Shown: piece after piece, positions 26,001-38,414 of the stretch
Layout of the letters: every line of letters begins with the position of its first letter
How positions within the stretch are numbered: the stretch's first letter is position 1
Origin: Ptychodera flava
Taxonomy: Eukaryota > Hemichordata > Enteropneusta > Ptychoderidae
Direction: 5' to 3'
DNA length: 64,000 bases
NCBI RefSeq assembly: GCF_041260155.1
Contig: NC_091931.1
Span: forward strand, 22,833,654 to 22,897,653
Program-made: the position numbers and the translations under genes
The notes under the pieces: model-generated
What the model was told of the DNA's origin: nothing
The model's database searches: none
The model's input: only the letters and a program-made list of their open reading frames with translations

Positions 26001-29000
26001 TGTCTTTTGTATACGTATACACATGAGTATAATTATAAACAAAGGTGGTACTTCGTCTCCTTCTTCCACTTGGAAAAGCAAGTCAAAGGTACACCTGCTT
26101 CAGCGTCTTTATGATCAAAAATTGCTATTAAGTTGTGACTTTCAGCATGAATGTCACTACCGATGAAGGATGGACGTATTCACAAATATTCTACGCCCAG
26201 TCAAAGGTTGCCCCGAAAATTTAACCATGATTTGTCCACCCCAGGATAGGTGGACAAACTGGCAATTTGGTACAGTGACACACACACACACACAAGGACA
26301 GACAGACAGACATGGCTATGACATTAGCCTACGTGTGAACACGTGAGCTAAAAAGTAATCTGTTGTGTATAAACCCCCTTCAATGTCAAAGGACGTCGAG
26401 AAAATAAGGTGATGCAGAAAAGGAACGGCAGAAATGGCATGAAAAACAATCCAAAAAAAACTTTAAATGCAAGTCAAAATGGCTTGGGGTTTCATATCAA
26501 AGTTAACACAGACGAATATTTGGCTATCTAACTTCCAAACACAAACTTTAGAATATGGACTGTGCGGTGATTTCGTTAATAAGAAGGAAAATGCAACAAT
26601 ACACCGACGGCCGTGAAAATGCTGCATCCGCACTAAGTCCGCGAATCTCAAAAACAAAGGATACAGTAACTTACTTCGCAAATCAAACAGCCATGTTGTA
26701 GTATCTGCTACAGGAGGAGAAGCTACAACGTCCATACCATTATAAGGAGGCTTGTACCGATCGACTGTAGAAGATACATAAGCGAGCCATGGATTACAGT
26801 ATCATTGAGTACCAAAGTTCCCGAGCCTTCCTGACTTCCGTCTATCTGCTTGCCTACCCGTCTCTATCCTTCCCTCTTTGTGTCTCTCAGATTTCTTCTT
26901 ATCGTCTGTTTGTTTGATTGTTTGTTTGCTGTGTCTGTCTGGTGTTTGTCTGTCTGCCTGTCTGTCAGTCGGTCTATCTCTCAGCTAAAGAACTTTACTA
27001 CACACGATCAAGTTTTGTAGTACGCCATTAAAAATGCAAAACTACACCAAGCAAGCTATGACATGATACTAAGGTAAAATACACTCAATATTCGGCTATG
27101 TCTAAAGCAGGTGTTGTGACAAACAAAAGTTCACATATTTTTCAAGATACGCGGCTATCTTAAGAATGCAGGAAGCATATTAGTGTTTTCAACATAATTT
27201 GAAATTTTTTTGTATCAACATTTATCAGCCATTGAATTTTCGATGGAAAGTCTATTGCTTTCGTCGATCCAGCAGTAGTTATATAAATATTTGGACAAAG
27301 GTAGAAATACTCACAAAACGCAAATACCGGCTGTCTTGCGATCGCCGGGTAACCTTCGATTAGTTTCCAATCGCGATATCTGTAAGAAGAGTTAAGTTTA
27401 TGTTATTATCACACTTGCAGGGATGTAGACTTCCTGATTGATAATCTTGGGCAACTTTTAAACATACTTATCTTTAAAACTAACGTCCTTTATTGACAAC
27501 CAAACTAGCCCCGAGGAACTGCTGCACAAAAGTCTCGTGTTTTGTATGGCCGTGAAGTCAAGAGCGCCCCCTCACATACTTCGCCATACTTGACAAATGA
27601 ATACAACAAATGTACTCTCTCCGTAATAATTGCCTATATGCTTCCAAGGATGTAGTTAGAACATCATACCTAAGAGCTGCTACTGTGGTATGTTGTGGAA
27701 GATCTTCATCAACCACAATGAGGAACTCAGCACGGGGAGACTGGGAACCCGTGGACAGTGACTGCCATATGTCAACACCGTCAATTTCATCTATCATGGT
27801 CGATTGTGAACAAAGGCAACGTTAGAAGACAAGTTTATAGGTGCTTTGTCGAATATATTTTCATACATTTAATTCACTAGAGATCTCTCTTCTGAATTTG
27901 TCACGGGGCTGCAACGTGCAGTGCTGAACGCTTTGTGATATTGCTGTAACAATCCTGTACCGATTTGTCCTTGATTGTAACGATTTCAAGTCTATTTTGT
28001 GCTGAGCAAAGATATTTCATAAAAAATTTTAATCGGGGCAAAAATTCCTAATGTTGTGATCTCCTTCCTGCTGATGACTGCTAAATGAAGTCAGTCGAAG
28101 TCTGTTAAAACACAAGCGATGAAAATTACTTTACCGAAATGACTTTATCCGACAGAAAATACAAATATTCGAACTCACGGGTAATAGTGCCTTCAGCGAC
28201 AGATTTCACAAGTGTTGGGTACATATCAGTCACGTGATATAATCTACAAAACGAAATAGAAAGTAACACTGCATACCTAAATGTGTCTTGAACATATTAT
28301 CAAATGAATGCGCCTCGGGGATAGATACTTAGACTCTAAACATTTTCCAATGCTTTTCATATCTACCGTTTCGCGGGGAGGGGGGACTCATTAGAAGCTC
28401 GTGGATTTATTTATTTATAATATTCATCCACAGCGGACACGATACGAGTACCGACATAGGATAGGATGACTGAAACAGGTGCGAACCACCTATACAAAGC
28501 CAGTCACCCTAATGAAATGAAATATGTACAAATGAAAAAAGCAAACAACAATAACATACAGGAGATAAAAAATGAAGAAAGTCTAAAACAAATCAAATAA
28601 AATCTACATAGGTCTACACCTGCTACACAGACAACGAGAAATCCACGTACAAGTGTTGTCTGGATCAAAACAGTTGTAAAATTTATCCCAAATTTATTTA
28701 GTAAAGTTTTCAGCGTCTCAGATCAATGGAAATTGAAAATTGTTCTTTCCTCAGAGAGTTGTAACAGGAGTCCGACCATTTCGAAATTCAAATATCACTA
28801 GATATTATGCAATATTCTGTGGTACAGATTTTAGACTTGGTTTGGCAAGGTTTAACAAAGTTTTCAGCTCCGGGGCGAGCATTTGCTTACAACAGTGTCT
28901 CAATTTAATCTCTACAGTATAAATGACAATTAATATTGATAGAGATTTGTCAACATCACTGGCTGAGGAACGATATCTTTACAGTGTTTCTGTCATGTAA

Positions 29001-29919
29001 AATATTCGTGATTGTGAAACATACTTACTCATAGTTTCTATATCCGGTTTTCTGAATTCCTTTCCCAGCAATAAGCCCGGCTGCTTTTATACCTCCTTCG
29101 AAGTAGCTTCCTTTGCTACCCCTGTATGGCCAATTACTGGCCATGAATCGAACTGAACCACCATTCTAAATTAAGGTGAAAGACAGGTACAAAGTTTTTC
29201 AAACCCGAGAAATTGATCCATTGAGTTACGTATTATGCTGTCACACCTACATGGTAATGGTATGTGCCGAGCTGCCTTCCAGTTGAGCGAGCATTGCAGT
29301 AATATGCACAAGTATATATGAGCAGAGTAATTGCAATTAGTCGACATGTTTCTAAATGTCACGTTGTCAATTGAAAACGCTTGATCAGAGAATGACCAAC
29401 CGGCATCATGATACAATACTTACATCACTGTGGAAAATTATCAGTGAGTCGTCAAACATTCCCTTCTCTTCCAATTTAGCACGGATATCACCAACAACAT
29501 CATCCATGATGGTGACTTGACCTGACAAAATCAAAATACATCGAGTAAGTTCGCTCTGATTTTGATCAAGTTGCTTTAATTGTACCCCCTTGCGTAACAA
29601 ACTTTCAACCCTGCATTCTCCGCAAAGCCAAATGCGTTATCTGATGTCACAGTGAGACCATAAAATTTGTAATATTCTTATTTTGAAACGTTCAATAGAT
29701 GAGGAAACGAGCTTCATCACCTGAGTAATTCCTTCTGGCAAGGTCTGACACGGAGTCTGCGTATAAAGCTGCCCATTCAGACGGTACCTGGATGACAACG
29801 AACGAGTAAAGGAAGATGAACACACATTGAAATGTACTTTCAGTCTCATAATTATTTATCAGAGATATTGATACTGAAGAGGTCGAGAGCAAAAGGTAGA
29901 GGTAGAGAGGTAGAGAGAA

Positions 29920-29997
<78 letters not shown>

Positions 29998-32900
29998 TTT
30001 ATTCCTACAAAAGTTGATCCCAATATTATTCATACTTATTACCCCACGAAGTTTGGGTCAATTAATCAAAACAATTATTTTCAACGTGTCTTTCCTTTGA
30101 AAAATAAGGTTCTATTGCATGTACTATTGAGTGTGAAGAAAATTTGTAATTTAGTTTTTTGTGTGGTCGTATTAGCTAATCGGGCCGAGTACATATATGA
30201 TGGATTTTAACGTCTGCTCTCTTTAATTTTTGCCTAACGATGAAAGAAATTATATTGATTAGAGGTAGATGATGAAATATGTGCTTGGCAAGCCGGACTT
30301 TGCTGTATGTGAACATCAACAAAAGCAAACGCTCGATACCCCATCGGAGACGTACATATTAGTTTAACAAAATGAAAGCAATAAAAGTGAAGCAGGCCTC
30401 CCCAAACGCTGTCATCTTCATTATTTGAAATTTGGTGGCTAAACTTGATTTTGAAAACCCGCTGCGATTATCAATTAACCTTTCCTCTAAAGTACGTTCG
30501 ATCCCATTACCAGTACAACAACAAAAGGCATGAAGCAAGCAAGATAATCATCAGACTCAAAAACATGTCGGAAAGTTTACAGCTTTAGAAATTGGAAGGA
30601 ATTTAATTCCATGTACTCACCTCGGGGGGTCGGTGGGGTTGTTGGAAGGATACTAACAGAAACATCGGGTCAGATTTATCATGGTCGTCAATGTATTGGA
30701 GAATTTTATTTCGGAAGAGTTCCTGTTGAAAGATGTAGTTTTGTCATCAAGACAATTGCAAACATTGTATCACTAATGATAGCTGCATTCGAGAGTCTAT
30801 ACGTAGCACATGGTATTGGAGCAATCGCAGAACGCATAGGACAAAATATAATATATATGTGTCAGATTAATTCTCTTTATGTCACTTTATGCTTTGCTAA
30901 AGTGTGCAGGGCATTCGAAGCTATGCCATGCTATGTATACTATGATGTTTTCTCTGCCATGATATGCTATGCTAAGCTGTCGTGAGATACAACGAGTTAT
31001 GTCGCATAGAAGTACATTTACCGTTGAGTATGTAGATGAAGCATTGACCCGAATGGATGTTTGGTTGGCAATGTCCTCGTGCAAATCAACACCAGAATAC
31101 TTTCCAGGCACCGCTCCTACGGTAAATCGAAATTCCGATAGACTGTTTAGCTTTTAAATTGCTCGGACAGCGTCGAATACTAGTATTATATAGCTAAAAC
31201 AAGGTAATCCGCCACATTTGAATGCATGAAATCGTTTTCCGAAGATATTTAGCTCTTACTCTCCGTCAGCAGAAAAAATAATCGAGCCAGGGTTTATGAC
31301 TTTAAGCACAGAGAAACATAAACAGAGTGGCAACACTTGCATGCCTTTTGTTCCATGGTCGTCTCGGTAGACTATTGGCTTTTCATATTAAAATGAGCTT
31401 CAAAGGTGTTAAACTTTTTGGAGGCCTTGTTTGTGGTTGATAATTACACGAGATTATGCGAAAAATACGACGAGATGGCATCGTACTGCCAGTCGCGTAG
31501 CAACCATAGTTACTTTGTGAGCTCTCAGGCCAGAAACACTGCTTCACGCCAATCAAAACATAACACGCCAGCAGTTTCATAAACATGTCCTTCCTTGACG
31601 CACGTGTAAAAGACGGTATGACTGACCGTAAACCATTGAGTAAAACCAGAGAGTATCGATAAAAGACTTTCAAATTTGGTTCAAACACACTCATTAAATA
31701 TTCATAAAAATATGAGAGGAATTTTTAAAACGGTAAAACTCATTTTCCTGAAGCTCAAAACACTCCCGTTTTCGCCAGCACGTCAATTCTGCTCAGCACC
31801 ACACGACAACAACAACACAAACTTTGCCGAACATATTTTCGCTTAACAATTGGCGAAAATCCGAAAATTACCGAAGGATTCATGGTCGGCACTCTTCGGA
31901 AAAGAGAGGCGAGAGCAACCTGAGGCGAGGCGAACATGGATGGGTTACGTAACCGCTTCACGCCTTAAACAATACCCGTTGCCACTCTATCTATCTTTCT
32001 CTATGCTTTAAGATAGTATGCGCCTCAAAAGTGAAAGGCACATTTACTTAAACTCTTTACTAAACTCTTTACCAAATCAAGAATAAAAATCAGGGGTCAC
32101 CTAACAAAGTTCGGTACTAGCAAACCAAAGTACCTTACATTTACTTATATTTGAAATTCAACATGGCCATCCCTGTGTTAGCTCTGTGGATATAATAAAA
32201 AAGTTTGATTTTCGAAAAAATGTATGGCAGTGAAAAGTTTTCTTACTCCAAGAGCATTAAAACAAGCCTATCAAGTGGTAGATCAGAAAAGAATAATAAG
32301 AACGCGAGAGTCCGAATATCTGTCAACGAGGCGCATTCTACCTTAAAATTGCCTGCATTGGCGTAATTTCTTACCGTATTCAGAAAGGTCATGAGTGTAG
32401 TAGTCCATTCCTCCTTGGTAAAAGCCATAAAATTTGTCAACACCACGACTGTTTGGGAGATATTCTTCCTTGCACATACCCAAATGCCACCTAAAAATCG
32501 CAAATTCAAACACCATATCTCAATTTTCTTGTTCAGCCAATAACGTAAATGTTTTATTGCCGATCTTGTACTTGATAAGAAACCGAAAGTCGTCAAAACC
32601 GTCCTAATCAAGTCTTATCAAACTGTTGGAGTTTGAATTTGAAAAAGCACATTTGTGGTTTGGAGCTCAGTTTCTGGAAGAAAATTGTGACGACAAAAAT
32701 AAAAGAGACTTTACAGAGACATTTGGCCACTTACTTGCCAACGGTGTATGTCTTGTAACCGACTTCCCTCAATGACTCGGGCAGCGTTTTAAGGTCAGTT
32801 GGTAATCCGATGGGTGCACAAGGAAAGAATTGAAGGTGCTTAAAGATGAACAAGAACAGCGTGATAGTCTAGGACTTTGGGGACTTTTGGAGCTTAGAAT

Positions 32901-33284
32901 CCTTCAATTTCATAAACATGTTGCAGCGGAAGATTTAAAGGGGATAAAATTTTATTTTTCCGAGCTTGAAGTGAAATTCGCAACCTCGTCCCCAGGTTTA
33001 TGCTGTAGCGTTTATGAAGACCTCATTGTGATATTTTGGAAAAGTAGACATTTTCCCTTTATTGTTTTTTCTATCCTTCAACTGTGTTTTCTCCTGTATT
33101 GTCCGACTGGTAACTGTGTGCGACATTGTTACAAAAGAGCTACAGCTGTGAAATGGACCGTCTGAATCACATATTTTAACAAATACTTATCAGTATGATA
33201 GTCGATTGATGAAATCTCACCTGGGTTCCCGTGCGTGACGCGTACTTGCCCGTCATAAGAGATGTACGTGTCCTACCATTACAG

Positions 33285-33336
<52 letters not shown>

Positions 33337-34766
33337 AGTATAAGTAAAGAATTTGCTGTCTCAATGCGAAGCCTATACAAATTTATCCGCACACACTAAT
33401 TCTTCATAACGAAGCGTATATGTAGCTCACATGTACATGTCAGCCAGGCTAGTTATTTAGTAGAATGTCTTCTACAATTGATGTTGAATAAGAAATTCGC
33501 TTGAGTCGTGAACAAATTTACCAGAGAGATATTCAGCAATGAACATACTCAAACAGATTCAGCCTAGAAATGATGCTAACGTTTGCTCTCGCTTTTAGTG
33601 ATAAAGCAATGAAACAGACTTGTCTCTTAATTGCAACAACTTAGTATCATTACCATAATTTGTCGAATCACAGTCCCTCCACCTTTATTTAAGGGACTGA
33701 GGCAAAAGGAAATACTCACGGGCTGCAAACGGCCATCGTGTACAAGTTCTCCAGTATGACGCCCTCGTCAGCCAGTTGTTGCAAGTTCGGTGTGATCATG
33801 GAGTTGTCATGCCAACTCAAGTCGTTCCATCCTACCAAAGAGAAGCAGCTTGCTTAAATTTAGCCATTTTTGTAGATGTCAAAAATATATCTCTTTAATT
33901 TGACGGCACTGTGTCATTGCACCAGCTCTACGAAGACTGATACAATTACCAGCGACGTTGAAAATATTAACAGCACCCCTCGCCCCCCGATTTGACTGGT
34001 TTGAGTGTCAACATATTATGCTAAACTGTGCTCACTTATGGTACCCAACATATCGCATGACATGTATTTGTCATTGCACTACTTTCCGTGAAGAATTCAA
34101 AGTCCGTAATAAATGGTGACGATTTCAACTGCTAGTAAACCCACCCAAGTCATCTGCAAGCATATAGATGATATGTGTTGGGGACTGCTCCTCGGATGAA
34201 CTCGATCCAGAATTCGAGCCAGAGTCCGAACTAGATCCACCTGTTAAACGTAAAACAACATTACTGTAATCAAGACTGTGGGTTTTCATGAGCTAAATAT
34301 GTCATATTAATTTCCACTAGTCTGTTGTTTCTCTGTATTTTACGTGCACAGAACCAAAGTGAATGAAATTTCTGGACCAGAAAAAAGTGTACAAGAGACT
34401 TAGTGATTTCGATCCCGATCCCAAGAGGTGAGGTGTGTCGAGGAAAAGGCACTAGATATATGAGACTGTGCAGATTGAAAGAGAGAATAATTTATTATTC
34501 GAGATTGAAGATACGAAGGATTGCAATATCTGTGACCAATGTTTCCCATGATAGATTGACGTATTGATTAAAATTGAGTCAGAAGAAGAGGGGAAACACC
34601 AGGGTGAGAATGACAACGGAAAACTTCCCTGGTCCAGACTCACCAGTCAACACAAGAAAGAGAACGTGACAATTTTTATGAAATTCATTTTGCTAGACTT
34701 ACCAACAGCCAGTATTACGAACAGCATGATAAGCAGAAATTTCGTTGGTTTCGCCATTTTTACCAT
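23062..34766 (-). CDS. Arylsulfatase B-like sulfatase, complete, 16 exons
   Basis: Spliced from 34766-34703, 34240-34145, 33831-33720, 33272-33221, 32838-32735, 32490-32375, 31116-31022, 30722-30621, 29787-29721, 29521-29424, 29165-29029, 28243-28179, 27790-27670, 27379-27315, 26764-26675 and 23234-23062. All 15 introns are GT-AG, phases match at every junction, and the frame gives 518 aa (human ARSB 533). A second in-frame ATG, also in good context, lies three codons in. Residues 1-22 form a signal peptide, followed by a Ser-rich linker (24-37). Active-site residues by family knowledge: D51/D52 (ADDLGW), C89 in CSPTR (formylglycine site), K143/H145 (GKWHLG), H243, D302/N303 (SDNGG) and K320. 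It should hydrolyse sulfate esters, probably on glycosaminoglycan-type sugars, in lysosome or outside the cell. ARSI/ARSJ-like is the alternative. Introns hold several transposons. Confidence 0.93.
23557..26349 (-). mobile_element. Non-autonomous element, copy C (147-bp repeat family), in sulfatase intron 15
   Basis: Inverted relative to copies A and B. From the right it starts with AGCTCACGTGTTCACACG and a (TCTG)n/(GT)n tract (26280-26320), then has a duplicated ~220-bp segment spaced about 580 bp apart (25213-25450 and 25793-26010), then six tandem ~147-bp units (24288-25030), the extra 3' segment, and ends at CATATCTGG. The paralogous intron at 44407-45010 lacks it, so the insertion expanded this intron to 3.4 kb. 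Confidence 0.85.
29923..29994. repeat. (GA)n microsatellite in sulfatase intron 8
   Basis: About 70 bp of pure GA on the plus strand, that is CT on the coding strand, roughly 140 bp upstream of exon 9. The poly-Ser-Leu frame over it is an artefact. Confidence 0.95.
31324..31988. mobile_element. Dispersed repeat of ~640 bp, copy 1 (sulfatase intron 6)
   Basis: Shares about 640 bp with 36380-37014 in the same orientation, from TTCCATGGTCGTCTCGG to AACAATACCCGTTGC. In this copy the ends read AGAGTGGCAAC and GTTGCCACTCT, an 11-bp inverted repeat. Both copies contain short frames (for example MKRLRNPSMFASPQVAL on the minus strand), but these are interrupted differently, so I do not call protein. 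Class unknown. Confidence 0.65.
32012..32342. mobile_element. MITE, TTAA-flanked, in intron 6 of sulfatase 1
   Basis: Ends GATAGTATGCGCCTC and GAGGCGCATTCTACC are inverted (13 of 15 match) and both are bordered by TTAA (32008-32011, 32343-32346). The same element starts at the same intron position in the other intact gene (63762 onward), so the insertion predates the gene duplication. Confidence 0.82.
33288..33334. repeat. (GA)n tract forming the 3' splice region of exon 4
   Basis: On the coding strand it is (CT)n ending 15 nt before the AG of exon 4, so it doubles as the polypyrimidine tract. The plus-strand paralog has the same arrangement at 62747-62801. Confidence 0.9.
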
Positions 34767-35950
34767 TTCCCCACATGAATATTGCCGACTTTGGAAACAA
34801 ATTTAAAAAATTATATGGTTCATTAAAAAATTCTGTAGATGAATGAAATTTGGAGCTGCCCATTAAAAGATTTATTCTATGATCACGAAAGGGTGCTGGG
34901 TTGTTAAAATCAATATAGTGGTAACATCCGAAAAGCCAAAGTACAGTGCAGAGAATTGCCACAATATGGAAAGGCAACTTTGAATAAATTCCGCCCCAAC
35001 GTTGTTTTCCCACAAGTTTTAATACGTGTCTCTGATGTATAAATGGAATCTAGTTCCCAAAGTCAATAGCGGTTTCGCCTCGGAAAAGAAAGTCGGTGAC
35101 AATGTGGCAGATTGCTTATTATCGTACAGGCTCTGTCTTTGTATAACTTTGGTTTTACATGTAATTACGGTATCACGTCGGTCGCATAATTGTATACACG
35201 TGTAACTTCCGGTGTTTTGAATGTCAAAAAATGGCGGTAAATTTTTGTAAAAGTAGACAATAAAAATTGCGTCAAGTCTTTATAGTGTACACTTATTTTG
35301 GGTATGTAGGGCAGTACTTTTTATCAAAACGTAACAGTTTCAGCATCAGAACTTTATGCTTAGAAAGCCCATCTTAATCTATGAAGCCTTCCTGCTCGGC
35401 CTTAGGCCTCAACGGGCCGTCGAAAATATTTTTTGCGCAACTTGGGAAAATCTCCCCACTTGGTTAGTGCCCTGCCATAGCTTTCTTACACGCGAGCCGC
35501 TGAATGAGACAACGATAAGTCGTCGGCCACAACCACGCAATGTTACTCCAATGACAGAAAGAAATCCTGACCGGTCCATTGACACAAAAAAATAAGAAAG
35601 GCGAACAGATACGTATGGGCTAGACCGAGAACACACAACATGACAACAACACGAGACAACTACCAGTATGATAAGACATACATCGGGAGCAAGAAATGTC
35701 ATAGTTACCACAGATTGCTTCGTCCACGTTGTCTGCTAGCAGCAGATGCACTGTGAAAATTTTGCTGATAAACCGGCCGTTATATAAAGTGGATGGACAC
35801 ATACTTACGATTAGTAGGATAATTGAATGATTTATTAATGGATGCATAAAATAAGGCAAACATTTTTAAAGTGCCATCATGTCATAATATCGGATTTGTG
35901 TAAATCAGAGCAGCGCTTTCTATTAATGTGAAAACAATAAGGTTTGCTTC
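34767..35950 (-). promoter_or_regulatory. 5' flank of sulfatase 1, inverted copy of 55895-57764
   Basis: The upstream region aligns, in inverse orientation, to the region before the plus-strand sulfatase as far as about 35950. Shared blocks include a short frame beginning MTFLAPD in both copies; because the two frames diverge by indels after about 15 codons, the conservation is nucleotide-level and not protein-coding. The promoter should lie here, but no clear TATA box was identified in this copy. Confidence 0.55.
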
Positions 35951-36379
35951 TTATGTCTTTTTGCTGATCCATTTTACGACCTAAAGATATATTTTTTTTT
36001 GTTTTTTTACACAGACAAATTATGCGTTGGTCAGACACTGAGACAGAGTAAGCAGTCCTTTGGCTAGCTTGCAGGCTTTAGGTTGCACCAAGTCCACAGT
36101 AAAAATCAAGCATTGCTGTGAAGGTCTTGAAAATCCTAAAATTAATACTGCCAGAGTTTCCAAAGTCTTGAAGTAACACGCAAGAGACACAATCCCAAAT
36201 ATCTGACTGGATATTGGTGCCGTCGCCTTTTTATACTCAAATGGTTACATAAGAAAATATAATAACAATCTGTACTTTCTATCGATATGCTAATTACTGG
36301 TCTAAAGATATCCCCACTTGTGACTTATTTAACTTCTAGGGGGTTCCAAACATAACTAATTGAATTCACAGACAAATAG

Positions 36380-37014
36380 TTCCATGGTCGTCTCGGTAGA
36401 CTATTGGCTTTTCATATTAAAATGAGCTTCAAAGGTGTTAAACATTTTGGAGGCTTTGTTTGTAGTTGATAATTACACGAGATTATGCAAAAAATACGAC
36501 GAGATGGCATCGTACTGCCAGTCGCGTAGCAACCATAGTTACTTTGTGAGCTCTTAGGCCAGAAACACTGGTTCACGCCAATCAAAACATAACACGCCAG
36601 ATATTTCATAAACATGTCCTTCCTTGACGCACGTGTAAAAGACGGTAAGCTTATGACTGACCGTAAACCATTGAGTAAAACCAGACAGTATCGATAAAAG
36701 ACTTTCAAATTAGGTTCAAACACACTCATTATATATTCATAAAAATACGAGAAGAATTTTTAAAACGGTAAAACTCACTTTTCTGAAGTTCAAAACACTC
36801 CCGTTTTCGCCAGCACGTCAATTCGCTCACCATCACACGACAACAACAACACAAACTTTGCCGAACATACTTTCGCTTAACAATTAGCGCGAAAATTACC
36901 GAAGGATGCATGGTCGGCACTCTTCGGAAAAGAGAGGCGAGAGCAACCTGAGGCGAGGCGAACATGGATGGGTTACGTAACCGCTTCACGCCTTAAACAA
37001 TACCCGTTGCGAAT
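36380..37014. mobile_element. Dispersed repeat of ~640 bp, copy 2
   Basis: Direct-orientation match to 31351-31980 with a few small indels. It lacks the outer inverted ends of copy 1, so its borders are less certain. Confidence 0.6.
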
Positions 37015-37254
37015 CTGCCTATGTTTGTTTGTGTTGAATTCAAGGTCTTGAGGTCTTGAAGGACAGTGACCTTGTGAATTTTCTAGACTAACTTAACTCA
37101 GGTCATGAGTTTGGGGGAAATGACCAACATAACACACCCATGTTCAAAAAAGAAAATTTTTCAAAGAAAAAGCGTTCTTTTACAAATGTGATATTAAAGG
37201 AAATAAGAAATATAAACTCTAAATACGCGAGAGACAGTCTGCAATTAAAGTTTT

Positions 37255-37790
37255 AGTCTCTGCCCTTGATATGTCTAATATGAAGGTTCAACTCCTGCAA
37301 CATTAAACTCCATCTTAACAATCTCTGATTTTTTCCTTTTAATTTCTACAGGAAAACAAGAGGGTTGTGATCAATGTACACCACTATAGACTGATTTGAA
37401 GAAGTAACATAAACTTCAAATGCTGTAAAGCTAATATCCAGAGTTTCTATGCGATTTTTTTAAATTTGCGTGAAAAATAACAAACAGGATGATCTATCCC
37501 ATGACTATCCTCTTGTAACAAAACAGCAAGAGCAACCGCATCACTATCATCTACAGCTTACTTGAATGACATACTAAAATCTGATGTAGACAAAACTGGA
37601 GCACTTTGAAGTATGGCTTTAAGTGTATCAAATGCCTGTCGGCATTGTTCTGACCAAACAAACTTTACTTTCTTTTTAATGAAGTCAAAGGCTCAGTAAT
37701 TGTAGAGAAATCTGGACAGAATGTTCTGTAGTAACCAGCCATACCGAGAAAGGGCATCACTTGTCGTTTGCAATTTGGTATGGGAAAACT
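37255..37790 (-). pseudogene. Ty3/Gypsy retrotransposon RT-RNase H remnant
   Basis: Read on the minus strand: MPFLGMAGYYRTFCPDFS, LLKKKVKFVW (across a 1-2 nt shift), CRQAFDTLKAILQSAPVLS, a stop, DDSDAVALAVLLQEDSHG, HPVCYFSRKF, then VVYIDHNPLVFL, stop, NQRLLRWSLMLQELNLHIRH. This is the connection and RNase H region of Gypsy pol. Several stops and shifts show that it is dead. Confidence 0.85.
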
Positions 37791-37825
37791 TGAAATTGCA
37801 CCGAATTTGGCATACATTATTAGTT

Positions 37826-38084
37826 AAAGCGATGAAATTCGTTTCTTTGCTTCGATAAAGTGTGTATGTGTGATGTATGATAGTGAGCATGCGTTCGTGA
37901 GTGCTTCACGAACTCTACAACGTGTTGAGCGGTTTCAGTCAGAAAAATGTAACAACTTAGCCGGCTGTTGAACCACTCTTTTTTGGGAGTGGAGATTTAG
38001 CCGAGCGGTTCTGTCTGTTGCCTCTCAGCTAGGCGACTGATGCCGTATGTTGTGGGTTCGAATCCGATTGAAAACTAGCCGTAT
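37826..38084 (+). mobile_element. tRNA-derived SINE, copy 1
   Basis: Contains a Pol III type 2 promoter: A box TAGCCGAGCGG (37998-38008) and a perfect B box GGTTCGAATCC (38055-38065). The spacing of about 46 nt suits a tRNA with a long variable arm (Ser/Leu type). About 165 bp upstream of the A box is shared with the second copy at 45149-45494. It is not an intact tRNA: no cloverleaf acceptor stem closes. Confidence 0.75.
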
Positions 38085-38414
38085 TATGCACGGCGAGCTC
38101 CAGTTACTTTTACTGGGTGCAATGAAGTCATTGTTCAACAAATATTTGACGTCTTCCAGGAGATGTTTCACTTTCGTTGGATTCAGTCTGTATGAGTGTG
38201 TTTCACAGGCTTACTCTCTATCACACGTTGTGATAGATGATGTTTGTCTTCGTTGGAAACGTCTTAGAACAAGTGTTCGTATTTGTGGATCAGTTCTTTC
38301 ACCTGTTATTGTTGTGAAGGCTGGAGGTGTGCCAACTTTGTAGACTCAAGATACTCAAGGATTTCTGAATTCTAGAGTTCGACCGAGCCCAGCTTTGGTT
38401 AAGGGTATTTTTGC

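Noticed and set aside
31755..31961. Protein gene in the 640-bp dispersed repeat
   Set aside because: The two copies of the repeat have different frame breaks and no recognised domain.
32243..32611. 122-codon minus-strand frame overlapping sulfatase exon 6
   Set aside because: It reads exon 6 in a shifted frame; the correct frame matches the sulfatase family and the exon phases.
32830..33165. 111-codon plus-strand frame
   Set aside because: It overlaps sulfatase exon 5 on the other strand and shows no domain.
35409..35711. Conserved upstream ORF shared with 56072-56359
   Set aside because: Both start MTFLAPD but diverge by indels after about 15 codons, so conservation is at DNA level from the segmental duplication.
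37988..38075. A functional tRNA gene
   Set aside because: A and B boxes are good, but no acceptor stem forms and the sequence is repeated with shared flanks at 45149-45494, so it is a SINE.
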